A DNA stretch of 64,000 bases, from contig NC_013061.1 in NCBI RefSeq assembly GCF_000023825.1, forward strand, positions 4,712,001-4,776,000, read 5' to 3'. Both the position numbers and the translations under genes were made by a program. Shown here piece after piece: positions 19,173 through 27,435 of the stretch. The notes under the pieces were generated by a model that searched no databases, had not been told where the DNA came from, and worked only from the letters and a program-made list of their open reading frames with translations. Position 1 is the stretch's first letter. Every line of letters begins with the position of its first letter. This stretch comes from Pedobacter heparinus DSM 2366. Lineage in GTDB: Bacteria > Bacteroidota > Bacteroidia > Sphingobacteriales > Sphingobacteriaceae.

Positions 19173-20713
19173 ATACTTTCTCTTTTAAACTTAAATAATT
19201 TCGAAAAGCTTGGCAAAAACTCCAGTATAGTTTTTCTAAACTGAGACGACAATAAATAATAAAGGACTAAACTGAATACCAGATATCCCGAACACAACAT
19301 TGTATACTTAAAAAGATTTCCAGGCTTCTTAAAATAGGGAAGATATGTCTGAGTATAATATACAATAAAATATAAGGCAATTGACACGATAGTTGCCTGA
19401 AGGACATTCCTACTTAAGAATTGTTTAAAATCAACTCCAAATAATTTAATAGATAAATAGGAATAAACCATCGATGACAACGAGAATGCAAATAACTTAA
19501 AAATTGCAAAAGACTGTAATCCCCAAAAATTGTACGTGACTATAATTCCTCCCCAATATATTAAAGGCATTATTGCTGTAGTCAAATAAATACTACGAAT
19601 TCTTTCGTGTGCAACAAGTGCGATACTAGCCGGGCTTGCGATAAAATTAAACAGATATATAAACAGCATAATTCTGACTATAGGAATAACCTCCTCATAT
19701 TCTATTCCAACCCAACTGTATATAAAACTCTTAATTGTAAAAGCTACAATCAACGTAGGAAATACAGATAAAGGTAATCCAAGAACCAAAACTTTATAAA
19801 AAGCTCTATTAAATCCAGAAAAGTCTCTTTTTCCAATATAATGATTAAATTTTGCTGTAAAAGGGTTGTATATAATACTATGTAATGATCGAAACAATGC
19901 CATTAAGGTTATCGATAGACTAAAAATAGCAACCCCTTTAGCACCAATAAACTTGCCGATAACAAATAGGTCTATTTCATAAAAAACGATCCATGCAATA
20001 GTTACGAAGAGGCTGCTAAAAGCCAATTTTTTCGTTTTATTAAAAATTTCTTTACTAAATTTTATAGATGCGAAGTACATTTTCAAGTTATAGTTAAATG
20101 ACTTTTTAGCAAGTAATAATGCTAAAATCACCGCGATCAAACCTACAAACTGGCTAAATATGAAGTATTCCACTAACAGGTACTTGCCTCTTCCGAAAAA
20201 AAAGAAAGAGGATAAAATCTTTATAATATTTGAAGCTGTAAAGATACGTTGGTACAGATAATCTTTTAATCTAATGTTAAAAATGATCTGCACACTTCTT
20301 TGTAAAACTAAGAGTGGAGTAGATAAAGCAAACACCAATAACAATGTACTAGCAACATTCTTGGAATTCAAATCAGGTAGACTTTTAATTAGCAAATGTG
20401 GCAGGAAAGAAAAAACAAGAGCCACTATTGAAATCAATAAAACAAAACCACCAAGAATGAATGTCACAAAGGATATAATCTCAATTTCTTGTTTACGCTC
20501 ATTTCGGACGGCGTACTCACTCGCATACTTAGCTCCGGCACTTAAAAACCCCAAATCAGCATAGGCCAGAAACAAGGACATGGACATCACAACCGAATAA
20601 ATCCCAAACAAGTATGGGTTTGAAGATAAAAATGGGGTTACAATAACCATCGTAGCAAATCCACTGATTAAAGACAAGATTTGCCAAAGATAAATTTTAA
20701 TAAAAGAGGACAT
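19169..20713 (-). CDS. wzx: Oligosaccharide flippase (Wzx-like, MATE/PST superfamily)
   Basis: The 514-residue protein has about twelve to fourteen hydrophobic helices, starts with the polysaccharide-transporter type segment LWQILSLISGFATMVIVTPF, and contains the charged helix-connecting pieces typical of the family. Wzx proteins move the undecaprenyl-linked repeat unit across the inner membrane. Context (GTs, Wzy-like polymerase, Wzz-like protein) agrees. Confidence 0.83.
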   Translation of the reverse strand: MSSFIKIYLWQILSLISGFATMVIVTPFLSSNPYLFGIYSVVMSMSLFLAYADLGFLSAGAKYASEYAVRNERKQEIEIISFVTFILGGFVLLISIVALVFSFLPHLLIKSLPDLNSKNVASTLLLVFALSTPLLVLQRSVQIIFNIRLKDYLYQRIFTASNIIKILSSFFFFGRGKYLLVEYFIFSQFVGLIAVILALLLAKKSFNYNLKMYFASIKFSKEIFNKTKKLAFSSLFVTIAWIVFYEIDLFVIGKFIGAKGVAIFSLSITLMALFRSLHSIIYNPFTAKFNHYIGKRDFSGFNRAFYKVLVLGLPLSVFPTLIVAFTIKSFIYSWVGIEYEEVIPIVRIMLFIYLFNFIASPASIALVAHERIRSIYLTTAIMPLIYWGGIIVTYNFWGLQSFAIFKLFAFSLSSMVYSYLSIKLFGVDFKQFLSRNVLQATIVSIALYFIVYYTQTYLPYFKKPGNLFKYTMLCSGYLVFSLVLYYLLSSQFRKTILEFLPSFSKLFKFKRESI

Positions 20714-20737
20714 TATAATGTTATGTTAGGCACACTT

Positions 20738-22042
20738 TTATTTAATTACTTGTTTAGTTAACAACTCCATACTTAATGCAGGGCTAATGAAATCAGGAAG
20801 CACGGTTAAACTCACTTTTTTCCTATTTCTTAAAATCTCCACCAAAGAAACCTCATCTTTAGCCACAGGAATCCGATCATCACTACCATCAAATGGATGT
20901 CCTACAGGATCATTAAGTATATCTAAGCCATCTTCATACAAAGGCTCAAAAATAGTATAGTTAACACCCGCAAACAACGAATCCAAACAAAGCGACGAGC
21001 TTGGGCCAATAACCAACGTCGATTGATTCAGCGTTTCCGCTAACGAAAGTCGATCGATCTCAAAGAACTCCATATCAAGAAATCCGACATACCAATCTGA
21101 ATTTTCCGATGGATGTACCCTCAGTCTTGCTTTTGAGATTCCAACTGACTCTAAAGATTTTTGAACCATCCATAAATATAAAATTACATTTCCCCTATCC
21201 TTTAACCTATTTGTATCTTTATCTCTTCCTTTAAGCTTGTCATCATATTCAACCGGTTGTCCCGGTATCGGCTTTGATATTACCAAAATATTCTCATAAT
21301 CAAATTTTAATGATTTAGGAACAGAACTGTTTGAATACTTTGGATGCCCTAGAACTAAGACCTTATCAGAAGGAAAACCCGATTCTACTAATTTAGACTT
21401 AAAAATATCACCAAATACACATAGATAATCAGTTTTATTGTCATTAATAGTATTTCCGTATCTTAAAGCGGCTCCATGCAAAACCAAAATAGTCGGTATG
21501 GATAATCTCTTGCATAATTCTATAGTTAACCGCTCAAAAAACCCAACATCTTGAGCGACAAAAACCCCTTTTACGTTATTTTCTATTAAGACCCGCTCAA
21601 TAATTTGAATAATTTCATCAATTTTACATTGAAAATTTTCAGACGTTAATTGATTCAAATTTGCAGTCCCAAGTATCTTGTTAAACTTCTTAATTCTGAC
21701 AAAATCAGTAAATGAAAGAATCGAACCTTCTTTAGTTAAGGTCCATGGAACACCATACACCTCATAACCTGATGATCTTAAGTCTTCTCCAAAATTGAAA
21801 TATACACTAGAAATAAGTACGTCTTTAGAGTCGTTCTTTTTAGAGGTGAGTTTTTTGAATAGAAAAAATACGTATTGAACAATATCAAAATCTGCCAGCC
21901 TCCTTTTTAAAGGATTTCTTTTCTCAAAACTAATCTTGAAATGATCACCAAAATAATATACACGCCTATCTAATTCATATTGTAATAAATCAGCATGCCT
22001 TACTTTCGATTTAAGATAATTGAAATAATAATACTCCTTCAT
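20738..22042 (-). CDS. Putative GT-B-like glycosyltransferase of the polysaccharide locus
   Basis: I do not recognise a specific family. Visible pieces fit the second half of a GT-B fold: DYLCVFGDIFKSKL, VLVLGHPKYS, the basic-histidine LRVHPSEN, and a GPSSSLCLDSLFAG segment followed by FEPLYEDG and HPFDGSD. Similar patterns occur in polysialyltransferase-like, CDP-glycerol-transferase-like and LPS export-linked proteins. It sits between the Wzx gene and an N-acetyl-sugar amidotransferase gene, so it is a candidate transferase for the modified acidic sugar. No signal peptide or membrane helix is seen. Confidence 0.5.
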   Translation of the reverse strand: MKEYYYFNYLKSKVRHADLLQYELDRRVYYFGDHFKISFEKRNPLKRRLADFDIVQYVFFLFKKLTSKKNDSKDVLISSVYFNFGEDLRSSGYEVYGVPWTLTKEGSILSFTDFVRIKKFNKILGTANLNQLTSENFQCKIDEIIQIIERVLIENNVKGVFVAQDVGFFERLTIELCKRLSIPTILVLHGAALRYGNTINDNKTDYLCVFGDIFKSKLVESGFPSDKVLVLGHPKYSNSSVPKSLKFDYENILVISKPIPGQPVEYDDKLKGRDKDTNRLKDRGNVILYLWMVQKSLESVGISKARLRVHPSENSDWYVGFLDMEFFEIDRLSLAETLNQSTLVIGPSSSLCLDSLFAGVNYTIFEPLYEDGLDILNDPVGHPFDGSDDRIPVAKDEVSLVEILRNRKKVSLTVLPDFISPALSMELLTKQVIK

Positions 22043-22062
22043 TCAGTTAAATAATTTAATTT

Positions 22063-23316
22063 TTAGTTTGCAACACCTTTGCCAATTAAAATATACTGTT
22101 GCTTTGCATCAGTAGATTTTCCCGTTGGTGTAATTATAAAAGGGGTGTGCTTTTCTTTTATCTTAAGACAACTATCTTGTTTTTTGTTATCTTCTAAATC
22201 GGAAAATTTGTCAATTTGAAGTTTCCATTCCCATTGGTCATTCCTTTTCCAGATCTCTTTATTTCTGAATTGGTCTATTATATAATAGAAACTATTCTTA
22301 GTCATCCCTATCCAATCCAGAAATAAGTCCAGATTTTTAACGTCTTTACTCTCATACTCCTTTACCAAACGCATTCCTTCTTCCCTAGTCATCCTGCGAA
22401 GACGAATCTCTCTACAAACATGGTCTGTTACTTTTCCATAACCATGTTTAATAAATTTGATGTAATCATGGACATCTGAATAATTATAACAATCTACGTC
22501 ATTATAAGTATCAAAAGTACGTCTCTGTTCGAGGGATTCATAGCCGTACAGGTCAATCATTTTTTCATGTTGCGCTCTTGTATCCCAACGAATAAAATTA
22601 TTAAGATAAATTCCCCTAACACCTACCCGTTCAATTTCTTTATCATCTGGATATTCATACTGTACTATATCTTTTGATGAAATCTCATCAAATTCATCTA
22701 TTAAATCCGAAGCTTCATAACCCATTAAATCATGTTCTTTTCGATACTTACGGGTCATCTCTACTTCATCAAGATGAGAAAACATTCCGACCTGATCAAT
22801 CCCTTGATGCGCTCCCCAAATTATAAGCGGAATTTTAAACTTAACGGCAACCTGCACTGGATAAACAGTTTGACCTGCAATACAATGCCAATAAATACTT
22901 CCCATCTTACGCATCGATGCTCTTGTAACTTTTTTTACAGATTCAGGGTTAACTGTGAGTGTCATAATATCACAATTAAAGGTAATTCTTAGATTAGCAA
23001 GATTACGAACACCTACATCCGTATTGTACTGTTTATTGTAAGTAACAAGAAGAGGGTTCATACCATATACATTTTTAACCATGTGTACGATGAAGTAAGA
23101 GTCTCTTGCCCCACTTACAGGTATTATGCAATCATAATTATTTTCAGACTTATTTTTATAGGCAGTCAAAATTTTCTTCAGTTTCTCCTCACGAGATCCC
23201 CAATCAAGAACATCTTTTTCTTCATGAACCCTACAACCACTACATACCCCTTCTTCATCAAAAGTAATATACAAGGGATGATTAGAAGGATATAAACAAC
23301 GTGAACAATACTTCAT
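22063..23316 (-). CDS. N-acetyl-sugar amidotransferase, copy 1 (WbpG/PseA family) with altered PP-loop
   Basis: An N-terminal zinc-type cysteine set (CSRC at 4-7 and CSGC at 25-28) and the following adenine nucleotide alpha-hydrolase domain match the WbpG/PseA family. Family members use ATP and ammonia supplied by HisH/HisF partners to turn an N-acetyl group into an acetamidino group. The PP-loop reads VSGARDS (residues 67-73), while the second copy in this locus has the usual VSGGKDS; the usual lysine is therefore an arginine here. The C-terminus has a long extension (about residues 370-417). The stop and start are within 4 bp of the hisF-like gene. Confidence 0.8.
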   Translation of the reverse strand: MKYCSRCLYPSNHPLYITFDEEGVCSGCRVHEEKDVLDWGSREEKLKKILTAYKNKSENNYDCIIPVSGARDSYFIVHMVKNVYGMNPLLVTYNKQYNTDVGVRNLANLRITFNCDIMTLTVNPESVKKVTRASMRKMGSIYWHCIAGQTVYPVQVAVKFKIPLIIWGAHQGIDQVGMFSHLDEVEMTRKYRKEHDLMGYEASDLIDEFDEISSKDIVQYEYPDDKEIERVGVRGIYLNNFIRWDTRAQHEKMIDLYGYESLEQRRTFDTYNDVDCYNYSDVHDYIKFIKHGYGKVTDHVCREIRLRRMTREEGMRLVKEYESKDVKNLDLFLDWIGMTKNSFYYIIDQFRNKEIWKRNDQWEWKLQIDKFSDLEDNKKQDSCLKIKEKHTPFIITPTGKSTDAKQQYILIGKGVAN

Positions 23317-24179
23317 ATAATTTCTTTTTCTATTCTTATAAATAACAAATTTTCTAATACCTCATCTTCTTTTTTCAGTAGCCTCTGATCATCATCAAAA
23401 CAGGCATCTTCATAATTGGCAAACGCTTCTGATCTTACATCCATTTTTTTATTGAGAATAGACTTTGTAATATTGACACTGTGCTCCGAAAAATGAAAAA
23501 AATTAGCAGCAGTCGCTGCTGAGGCATTTGTTTTACTAAACACTTCTATAAAATCCCCAGCATTTTTAGCACCACCACAAACGATTACTGGTATATTAAC
23601 TACCGAACAAACGCTATTAATCAACTCGTGGTCAAAGCCCAAATATGATCCATCTCTATCCACCGAGTTTATCAATATCTCACCCGCCCCAGAATCTTCC
23701 GCACGTTTAGCAAATTCAGATGGACTGATATCAAGCGCACTATGCGTTAAATAATCATAAATCCGAAATCCTTTGTTCGTATGAATTCCATCTATAGAAA
23801 TCACCACACATTGTCCACCAAAAATATGGGCCGTTTCAGTGATCAATTCAGGAGTGGTTATAGCTGCATTATTTAAGGAGATCTTATCCGCGCCATTGTG
23901 CAAAAGTTCTTTCATTTGGCCGGTATTGGAAATTCCCCCACCAACAGTTAATGGCACAAAACATTTCTGTGCAGCTCTTCTAATCATGTCAAAATCAGGA
24001 CCGGATTGTTTGCGAGTTGCACTGATGTCTGTAAGAATAATTTCGTCAATGCCCCATTGATTTAGGAATTCAATAGCGATCTCTGGTTTACCAACTGGCA
24101 AATATTTTTTAAAGCCGATACTTTGGACTACTATGCCGTCTTTTACAACTAAATTGGCTGCTACTCTTTTTTTTAACAC
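23313..24179 (-). CDS. hisF: HisF-like cyclase paralogue for sugar amidotransferase
   Basis: The (beta/alpha)8 HisF sequence is easy to follow: KDGIVVQ, LTDISATRKQ, PLTVGGGI, GADKISLNNAA, ISIDG, GAGEILINSVDRDGS, ICGGA-type VCGGAKN. Aligned without gaps to Thermotoga HisF as I remember it, Asp130 is kept, but Asp11, a catalytic residue of the histidine enzyme, is Val11. With no other his gene nearby and two amidotransferase genes flanking the HisH/HisF pair, this is the O-antigen-type paralogue that delivers ammonia for acetamidino sugar synthesis. A C-terminal tail of about 30 residues exceeds the normal HisF length. Confidence 0.85.
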   Translation of the reverse strand: MLKKRVAANLVVKDGIVVQSIGFKKYLPVGKPEIAIEFLNQWGIDEIILTDISATRKQSGPDFDMIRRAAQKCFVPLTVGGGISNTGQMKELLHNGADKISLNNAAITTPELITETAHIFGGQCVVISIDGIHTNKGFRIYDYLTHSALDISPSEFAKRAEDSGAGEILINSVDRDGSYLGFDHELINSVCSVVNIPVIVCGGAKNAGDFIEVFSKTNASAATAANFFHFSEHSVNITKSILNKKMDVRSEAFANYEDACFDDDQRLLKKEDEVLENLLFIRIEKEII

Positions 24180-24180
24180 G

Positions 24181-24804
24181 TTATTTTATTAAATTAAAAA
24201 AACCTCTAAATAGTTTTAAGCCATTTGTTTGGCTCTTCTCCGGATGAAATTGAACGCCAAATACATTTTCTTTTTGAATAGAAGCTGTTACCTTTAATCC
24301 GTAATCCGAATAGCCAGTAACATATTTCTTCTCACAATCAAAATGAAAGCTATGGTCAAAATAGAAATTAGACTCCGATGGAATGACACCAAATAAAGGA
24401 TTGCTATAAGTAACATTATTCCAGCCAACATGAGGAACAGCAAATTCTGCCGGTAAATCCAACTTGGTCACCTTACCCTCAATCCAATTTAATCCATTAT
24501 GGATACCATTTTCCTCAGAAAATGTAGCCATTAGCTGCATGCCTACACAAATCCCTAAGATGGGCTTTTTACGCACTAAAATAGTTTTATGAAGTATTTC
24601 ATCTAGCCCAAGGCTTTTAAGGTTATTGATCGCCTCTTCAAAGGCGCCCACACCAGGTAATATCAGAACATCCGCATTATCGATTACACTTTCCTGATCT
24701 GATATGGTTACCTTCCTATATCCTAAATGTTTAATTGCATTTGATACGGAAAAAGTATTACCCACTCCATAATCTATGATCACAATATTTTGTTTTAAAT
24801 TCAT
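24181..24804 (-). CDS. hisH: HisH-like glutamine amidotransferase subunit
   Basis: This is a class I glutaminase with the full triad: nucleophile C86 in LGICVGMQ, and H187 and E189 in GVQFHPEKSQ. The N-terminal IIDYGVGN is typical of HisH. It releases ammonia from glutamine, which passes through the HisF-like barrel to the amidotransferase. The gene starts inside the stop of amidotransferase copy 2 (4-bp overlap) and ends 1 bp before hisF. Confidence 0.88.
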   Translation of the reverse strand: MNLKQNIVIIDYGVGNTFSVSNAIKHLGYRKVTISDQESVIDNADVLILPGVGAFEEAINNLKSLGLDEILHKTILVRKKPILGICVGMQLMATFSEENGIHNGLNWIEGKVTKLDLPAEFAVPHVGWNNVTYSNPLFGVIPSESNFYFDHSFHFDCEKKYVTGYSDYGLKVTASIQKENVFGVQFHPEKSQTNGLKLFRGFFNLIK

Positions 24805-25931
24805 AATCCGACCCCAACTTCAAATTTAGCCACCCATTTACCTGATCCATCTTTCTCAAACAAATCCTTATTTACAGATTTGTCAATATGTGTCCAAAAT
24901 TCACTTTCGGTTATTCCAATATAATCACAAAAACTTTTAATATATTTTGGTGAACACGCCCCATCATATTTTTTATTCAAGATGATAGCTTCTTCTCTGG
25001 TCATCCTTCCCAAGCGAATATCTTCATTCACATAATCACTGATTCGACCAAATCCAAATTTCAGGTATTTAATCATTTGATTCATCCCAACCCAATCTTC
25101 ATCTAAAGATGTAATACCAAATGGGTCTCCAATATCTTGGGGAGGTTCATTCCTAACATCAAGTCCTCTGAGCGCAGAAAAGTTACCGTTATCTATTAAA
25201 GACCAATCCTTCCAAAAATAACCTAAGAAGGTAATTCTTAAATCAGCATCACTTATTTCCTTTTCTGAAGGATAATTATACTGTAAGATATCCGTCTTTT
25301 TTACTTCCTCACTTAGGAGCCAGGTGATATCACCACCTCCAAGCGTGTTCATTTTCCGAAGATTATTTCCATCACTACCATTTTTACCCATTACATTTAA
25401 ATCGCCCAATTGTAAGGCTGCATTCTCTCCCCACCAAATCAAAGGGATCTGATAAGCAATAGCGAGTCTTGGAACACTGCTAAATAGAGCCAATTCTGTC
25501 GATTTTGCCCAATTCGTATATTCAAAAAAACCCTTAGCCATGAGATTCCTCCATACACCTGGCGCTGGATTTATAGTAATACAGTCAAATCCATGGTTAA
25601 TCATATTTGAGACATTATCAACACCTCTTTGAGTGATTTGCTCAGGAGGATAGCTCAAAGAAACTAACAGAGGATTCATCTTAAGTACCTCCTTAACAAA
25701 GAAAGCTTGTCTTGTGCTGTCTTTTCCACCACTGACCCCAATAATACAATCATAGCCAGAATGGGAATTAGCCTTTCCAAATGCCACAATATCATCCAAT
25801 TCTTTTCGGCGTTCATCCCAGTCAACAGACTTTAAAGATTCAAAATAATTACATGCAGGGCATACTCCAAACTCGTCAAATTTAGTCCCCGGCCTGGTAT
25901 CTACCTGTAAACACTTTTTACAATACTTCAT
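24801..25931 (-). CDS. N-acetyl-sugar amidotransferase, copy 2 (WbpG/PseA family)
   Basis: The layout equals copy 1: CKKC (4-7) and CPAC (24-27) for zinc, then the intact PP-loop VSGGKDS (66-72), and the shared C-terminal block GFGRISDYVNEDIRLGRMTREEA. It should adenylate an N-acetyl sugar and replace oxygen with ammonia from HisH/HisF to form an acetamidino group. Because it is the copy with canonical motifs and lies directly before hisH, it is probably the main partner of HisH/HisF. The target could be a nonulosonic acid (as in PseA) or a diamino-uronic acid (as in WbpG). Confidence 0.88.
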   Translation of the reverse strand: MKYCKKCLQVDTRPGTKFDEFGVCPACNYFESLKSVDWDERRKELDDIVAFGKANSHSGYDCIIGVSGGKDSTRQAFFVKEVLKMNPLLVSLSYPPEQITQRGVDNVSNMINHGFDCITINPAPGVWRNLMAKGFFEYTNWAKSTELALFSSVPRLAIAYQIPLIWWGENAALQLGDLNVMGKNGSDGNNLRKMNTLGGGDITWLLSEEVKKTDILQYNYPSEKEISDADLRITFLGYFWKDWSLIDNGNFSALRGLDVRNEPPQDIGDPFGITSLDEDWVGMNQMIKYLKFGFGRISDYVNEDIRLGRMTREEAIILNKKYDGACSPKYIKSFCDYIGITESEFWTHIDKSVNKDLFEKDGSGKWVAKFEVGVGL

Positions 25932-26473
25932 ATTTTTTTGGATAAGATGCCATATTCAATAACATCTACATACTTACCTTGTTTATAGAGTGCGTCCTTT
26001 CTAAGCCCTTCTTCAATCATTCCTAATTTTAGAGCTAGTCTTTGCATCCCAACATTTTCTGAAGAAGTACCACAATAAATCCTGTGTAAATTTAACATTT
26101 TAAAGCCATGGTTTATAAGCATTTCGCCGGCCTCAAGCATTATACCTTTCCCCCAATATGCTTTCTCGCCTAAAAGAAATGCTATTTCAGCATTACGGTC
26201 AATCCAATTTATACTTTGAAGGCTTACATTTCCAATATGAGCTTGTGTAGCCTGGTCAACTACTGCTAATACCAATGCATTCCTTGAAATCCTTGACTGT
26301 TCAACATAATTTACAAGATCTTCATTTGTGGCAGGGAACCGCCCATGAGAGTTATAATGAGTAATCTCGGGGTCGTTCAGCCAATTTGAATAATTGCCAG
26401 AAATATCCTCCTTAGTGAGCAGCCTGAGATCAATATGATTTCCTCGGATAAATATATTTTTATTAATTTCCAT
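25928..26473 (-). CDS. GNAT N-acetyltransferase (RimJ/PseH-like)
   Basis: A RimJ/RimL-type GNAT domain is visible: IDLRLLTKEDI near the start, EIAFLLGEKAYWGKGIMLEAG (acetyl-CoA motif), and NVGMQRLALKLGMIEEG near the end. The length of 181 residues is normal. In a pseudaminic-acid locus it is the best candidate for PseH, which acetylates the 4-amino group of the PseC product. It is separated from pseBCG, however, by a formyltransferase that could act on the same amine. It overlaps both neighbours by 1-4 bp. Confidence 0.75.
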   Translation of the reverse strand: MEINKNIFIRGNHIDLRLLTKEDISGNYSNWLNDPEITHYNSHGRFPATNEDLVNYVEQSRISRNALVLAVVDQATQAHIGNVSLQSINWIDRNAEIAFLLGEKAYWGKGIMLEAGEMLINHGFKMLNLHRIYCGTSSENVGMQRLALKLGMIEEGLRKDALYKQGKYVDVIEYGILSKKI

Positions 26474-27435
26474 TACAAATATTTTGAAATTTCCTGAATT
26501 AATTTTGAAGAATCCGTTTTTACTCCTATGTTTAATTCCTCCAAGGGATCATTACTCAGGTTTTTGGGTATAAACCTAACCACAGATTTTCCAATAATTT
26601 CCGCTTCAATAAGAAACGAAGAGAAAAATCCGACCACAACATCTGCAAAGTAGATCGCATCATTTGCAGATATACCAAAATTTAGTAGAAATACATCCGG
26701 ATGTCTATTTACAATATCTTTTAATTTCTCTATATCCTGATTCGGATGAGGTTTAACTAAAATCACCCATTTCCTTACAACCCTCTCATTTGCGAAGAGC
26801 TCCTCAATCAGCATTTCAGTTGCTGTTATTTCATCAAAGCCATATAAATCGATTCCATTCACATTAGAAAGAGGATCAGGTGCATACACAATGATGTTCT
26901 TACCTACCAGATCACTATTGATCTCAAGTGTTTTTAAAAAATCTTGTTTGGAAAGCTTAGGACTCCATTTCGCTAACCATTGATGATATGGATTACCCGA
27001 AATAACCAACTTATCTGTAGGAATATTTTCGGAAATCGCCATTTCTTTAGCTCGTTGATCTATCACCCAAATATGATTTGGTAATATCATTTTGCCCTCT
27101 TTATTTAAAAACCTCTTAGAGATGGAAGTCCAATGGTCCACAAAAGAATAGCATAAAATACCTAACTCCTTTGCTGCACTAATATACAATTGCTCCAGAT
27201 CGGAAGTATATGAGGTTCCCGTAAAAACCAAATCAGGGCGATTAGCTTTTAGAAATGCTACTGCGCTACCATTTGCTATTTGTACTTTGGCATTAAAATC
27301 ATCATAAAATGGAGCGGACCTATCAGAAATAGCTAAAACATCAGCTTCACACTCCTCCATTAAGGCTAAACAAGGTTTAGCCCCGCCTGGATCTGCAAAT
27401 ACAAATAAAACTTTACCTTTAAGCGTTGGTCTCAA
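26473..27435 (-). CDS. Putative GT-B-fold glycosyltransferase or related protein
   Basis: I do not recognise the family with certainty. The N-terminus VLFVFADPGGAKPCLAL looks like a GT-B or epimerase-like Rossmann start; later pieces are VISGNPYHQWL, VIVYAPD-like IIVYAPDPL, VKPHPNQD, and the donor-loop-like VVVGFFSSFLIEAEIIGKSVV. These are shared with nucleotide-sugar-dependent transferases and CDP-glycerol-type transferases. It overlaps the aminotransferase gene by 17 bp and the GNAT gene by 1 bp. It could transfer the nonulosonic acid or the amino sugar made by its neighbours. Confidence 0.5.
   Translation of the reverse strand: MRPTLKGKVLFVFADPGGAKPCLALMEECEADVLAISDRSAPFYDDFNAKVQIANGSAVAFLKANRPDLVFTGTSYTSDLEQLYISAAKELGILCYSFVDHWTSISKRFLNKEGKMILPNHIWVIDQRAKEMAISENIPTDKLVISGNPYHQWLAKWSPKLSKQDFLKTLEINSDLVGKNIIVYAPDPLSNVNGIDLYGFDEITATEMLIEELFANERVVRKWVILVKPHPNQDIEKLKDIVNRHPDVFLLNFGISANDAIYFADVVVGFFSSFLIEAEIIGKSVVRFIPKNLSNDPLEELNIGVKTDSSKLIQEISKYL

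Noticed and set aside
23313..24804. hisH and hisF as part of a histidine operon
   Set aside because: No other his gene is present, both are flanked by sugar amidotransferase genes, and the HisF catalytic Asp11 is missing.
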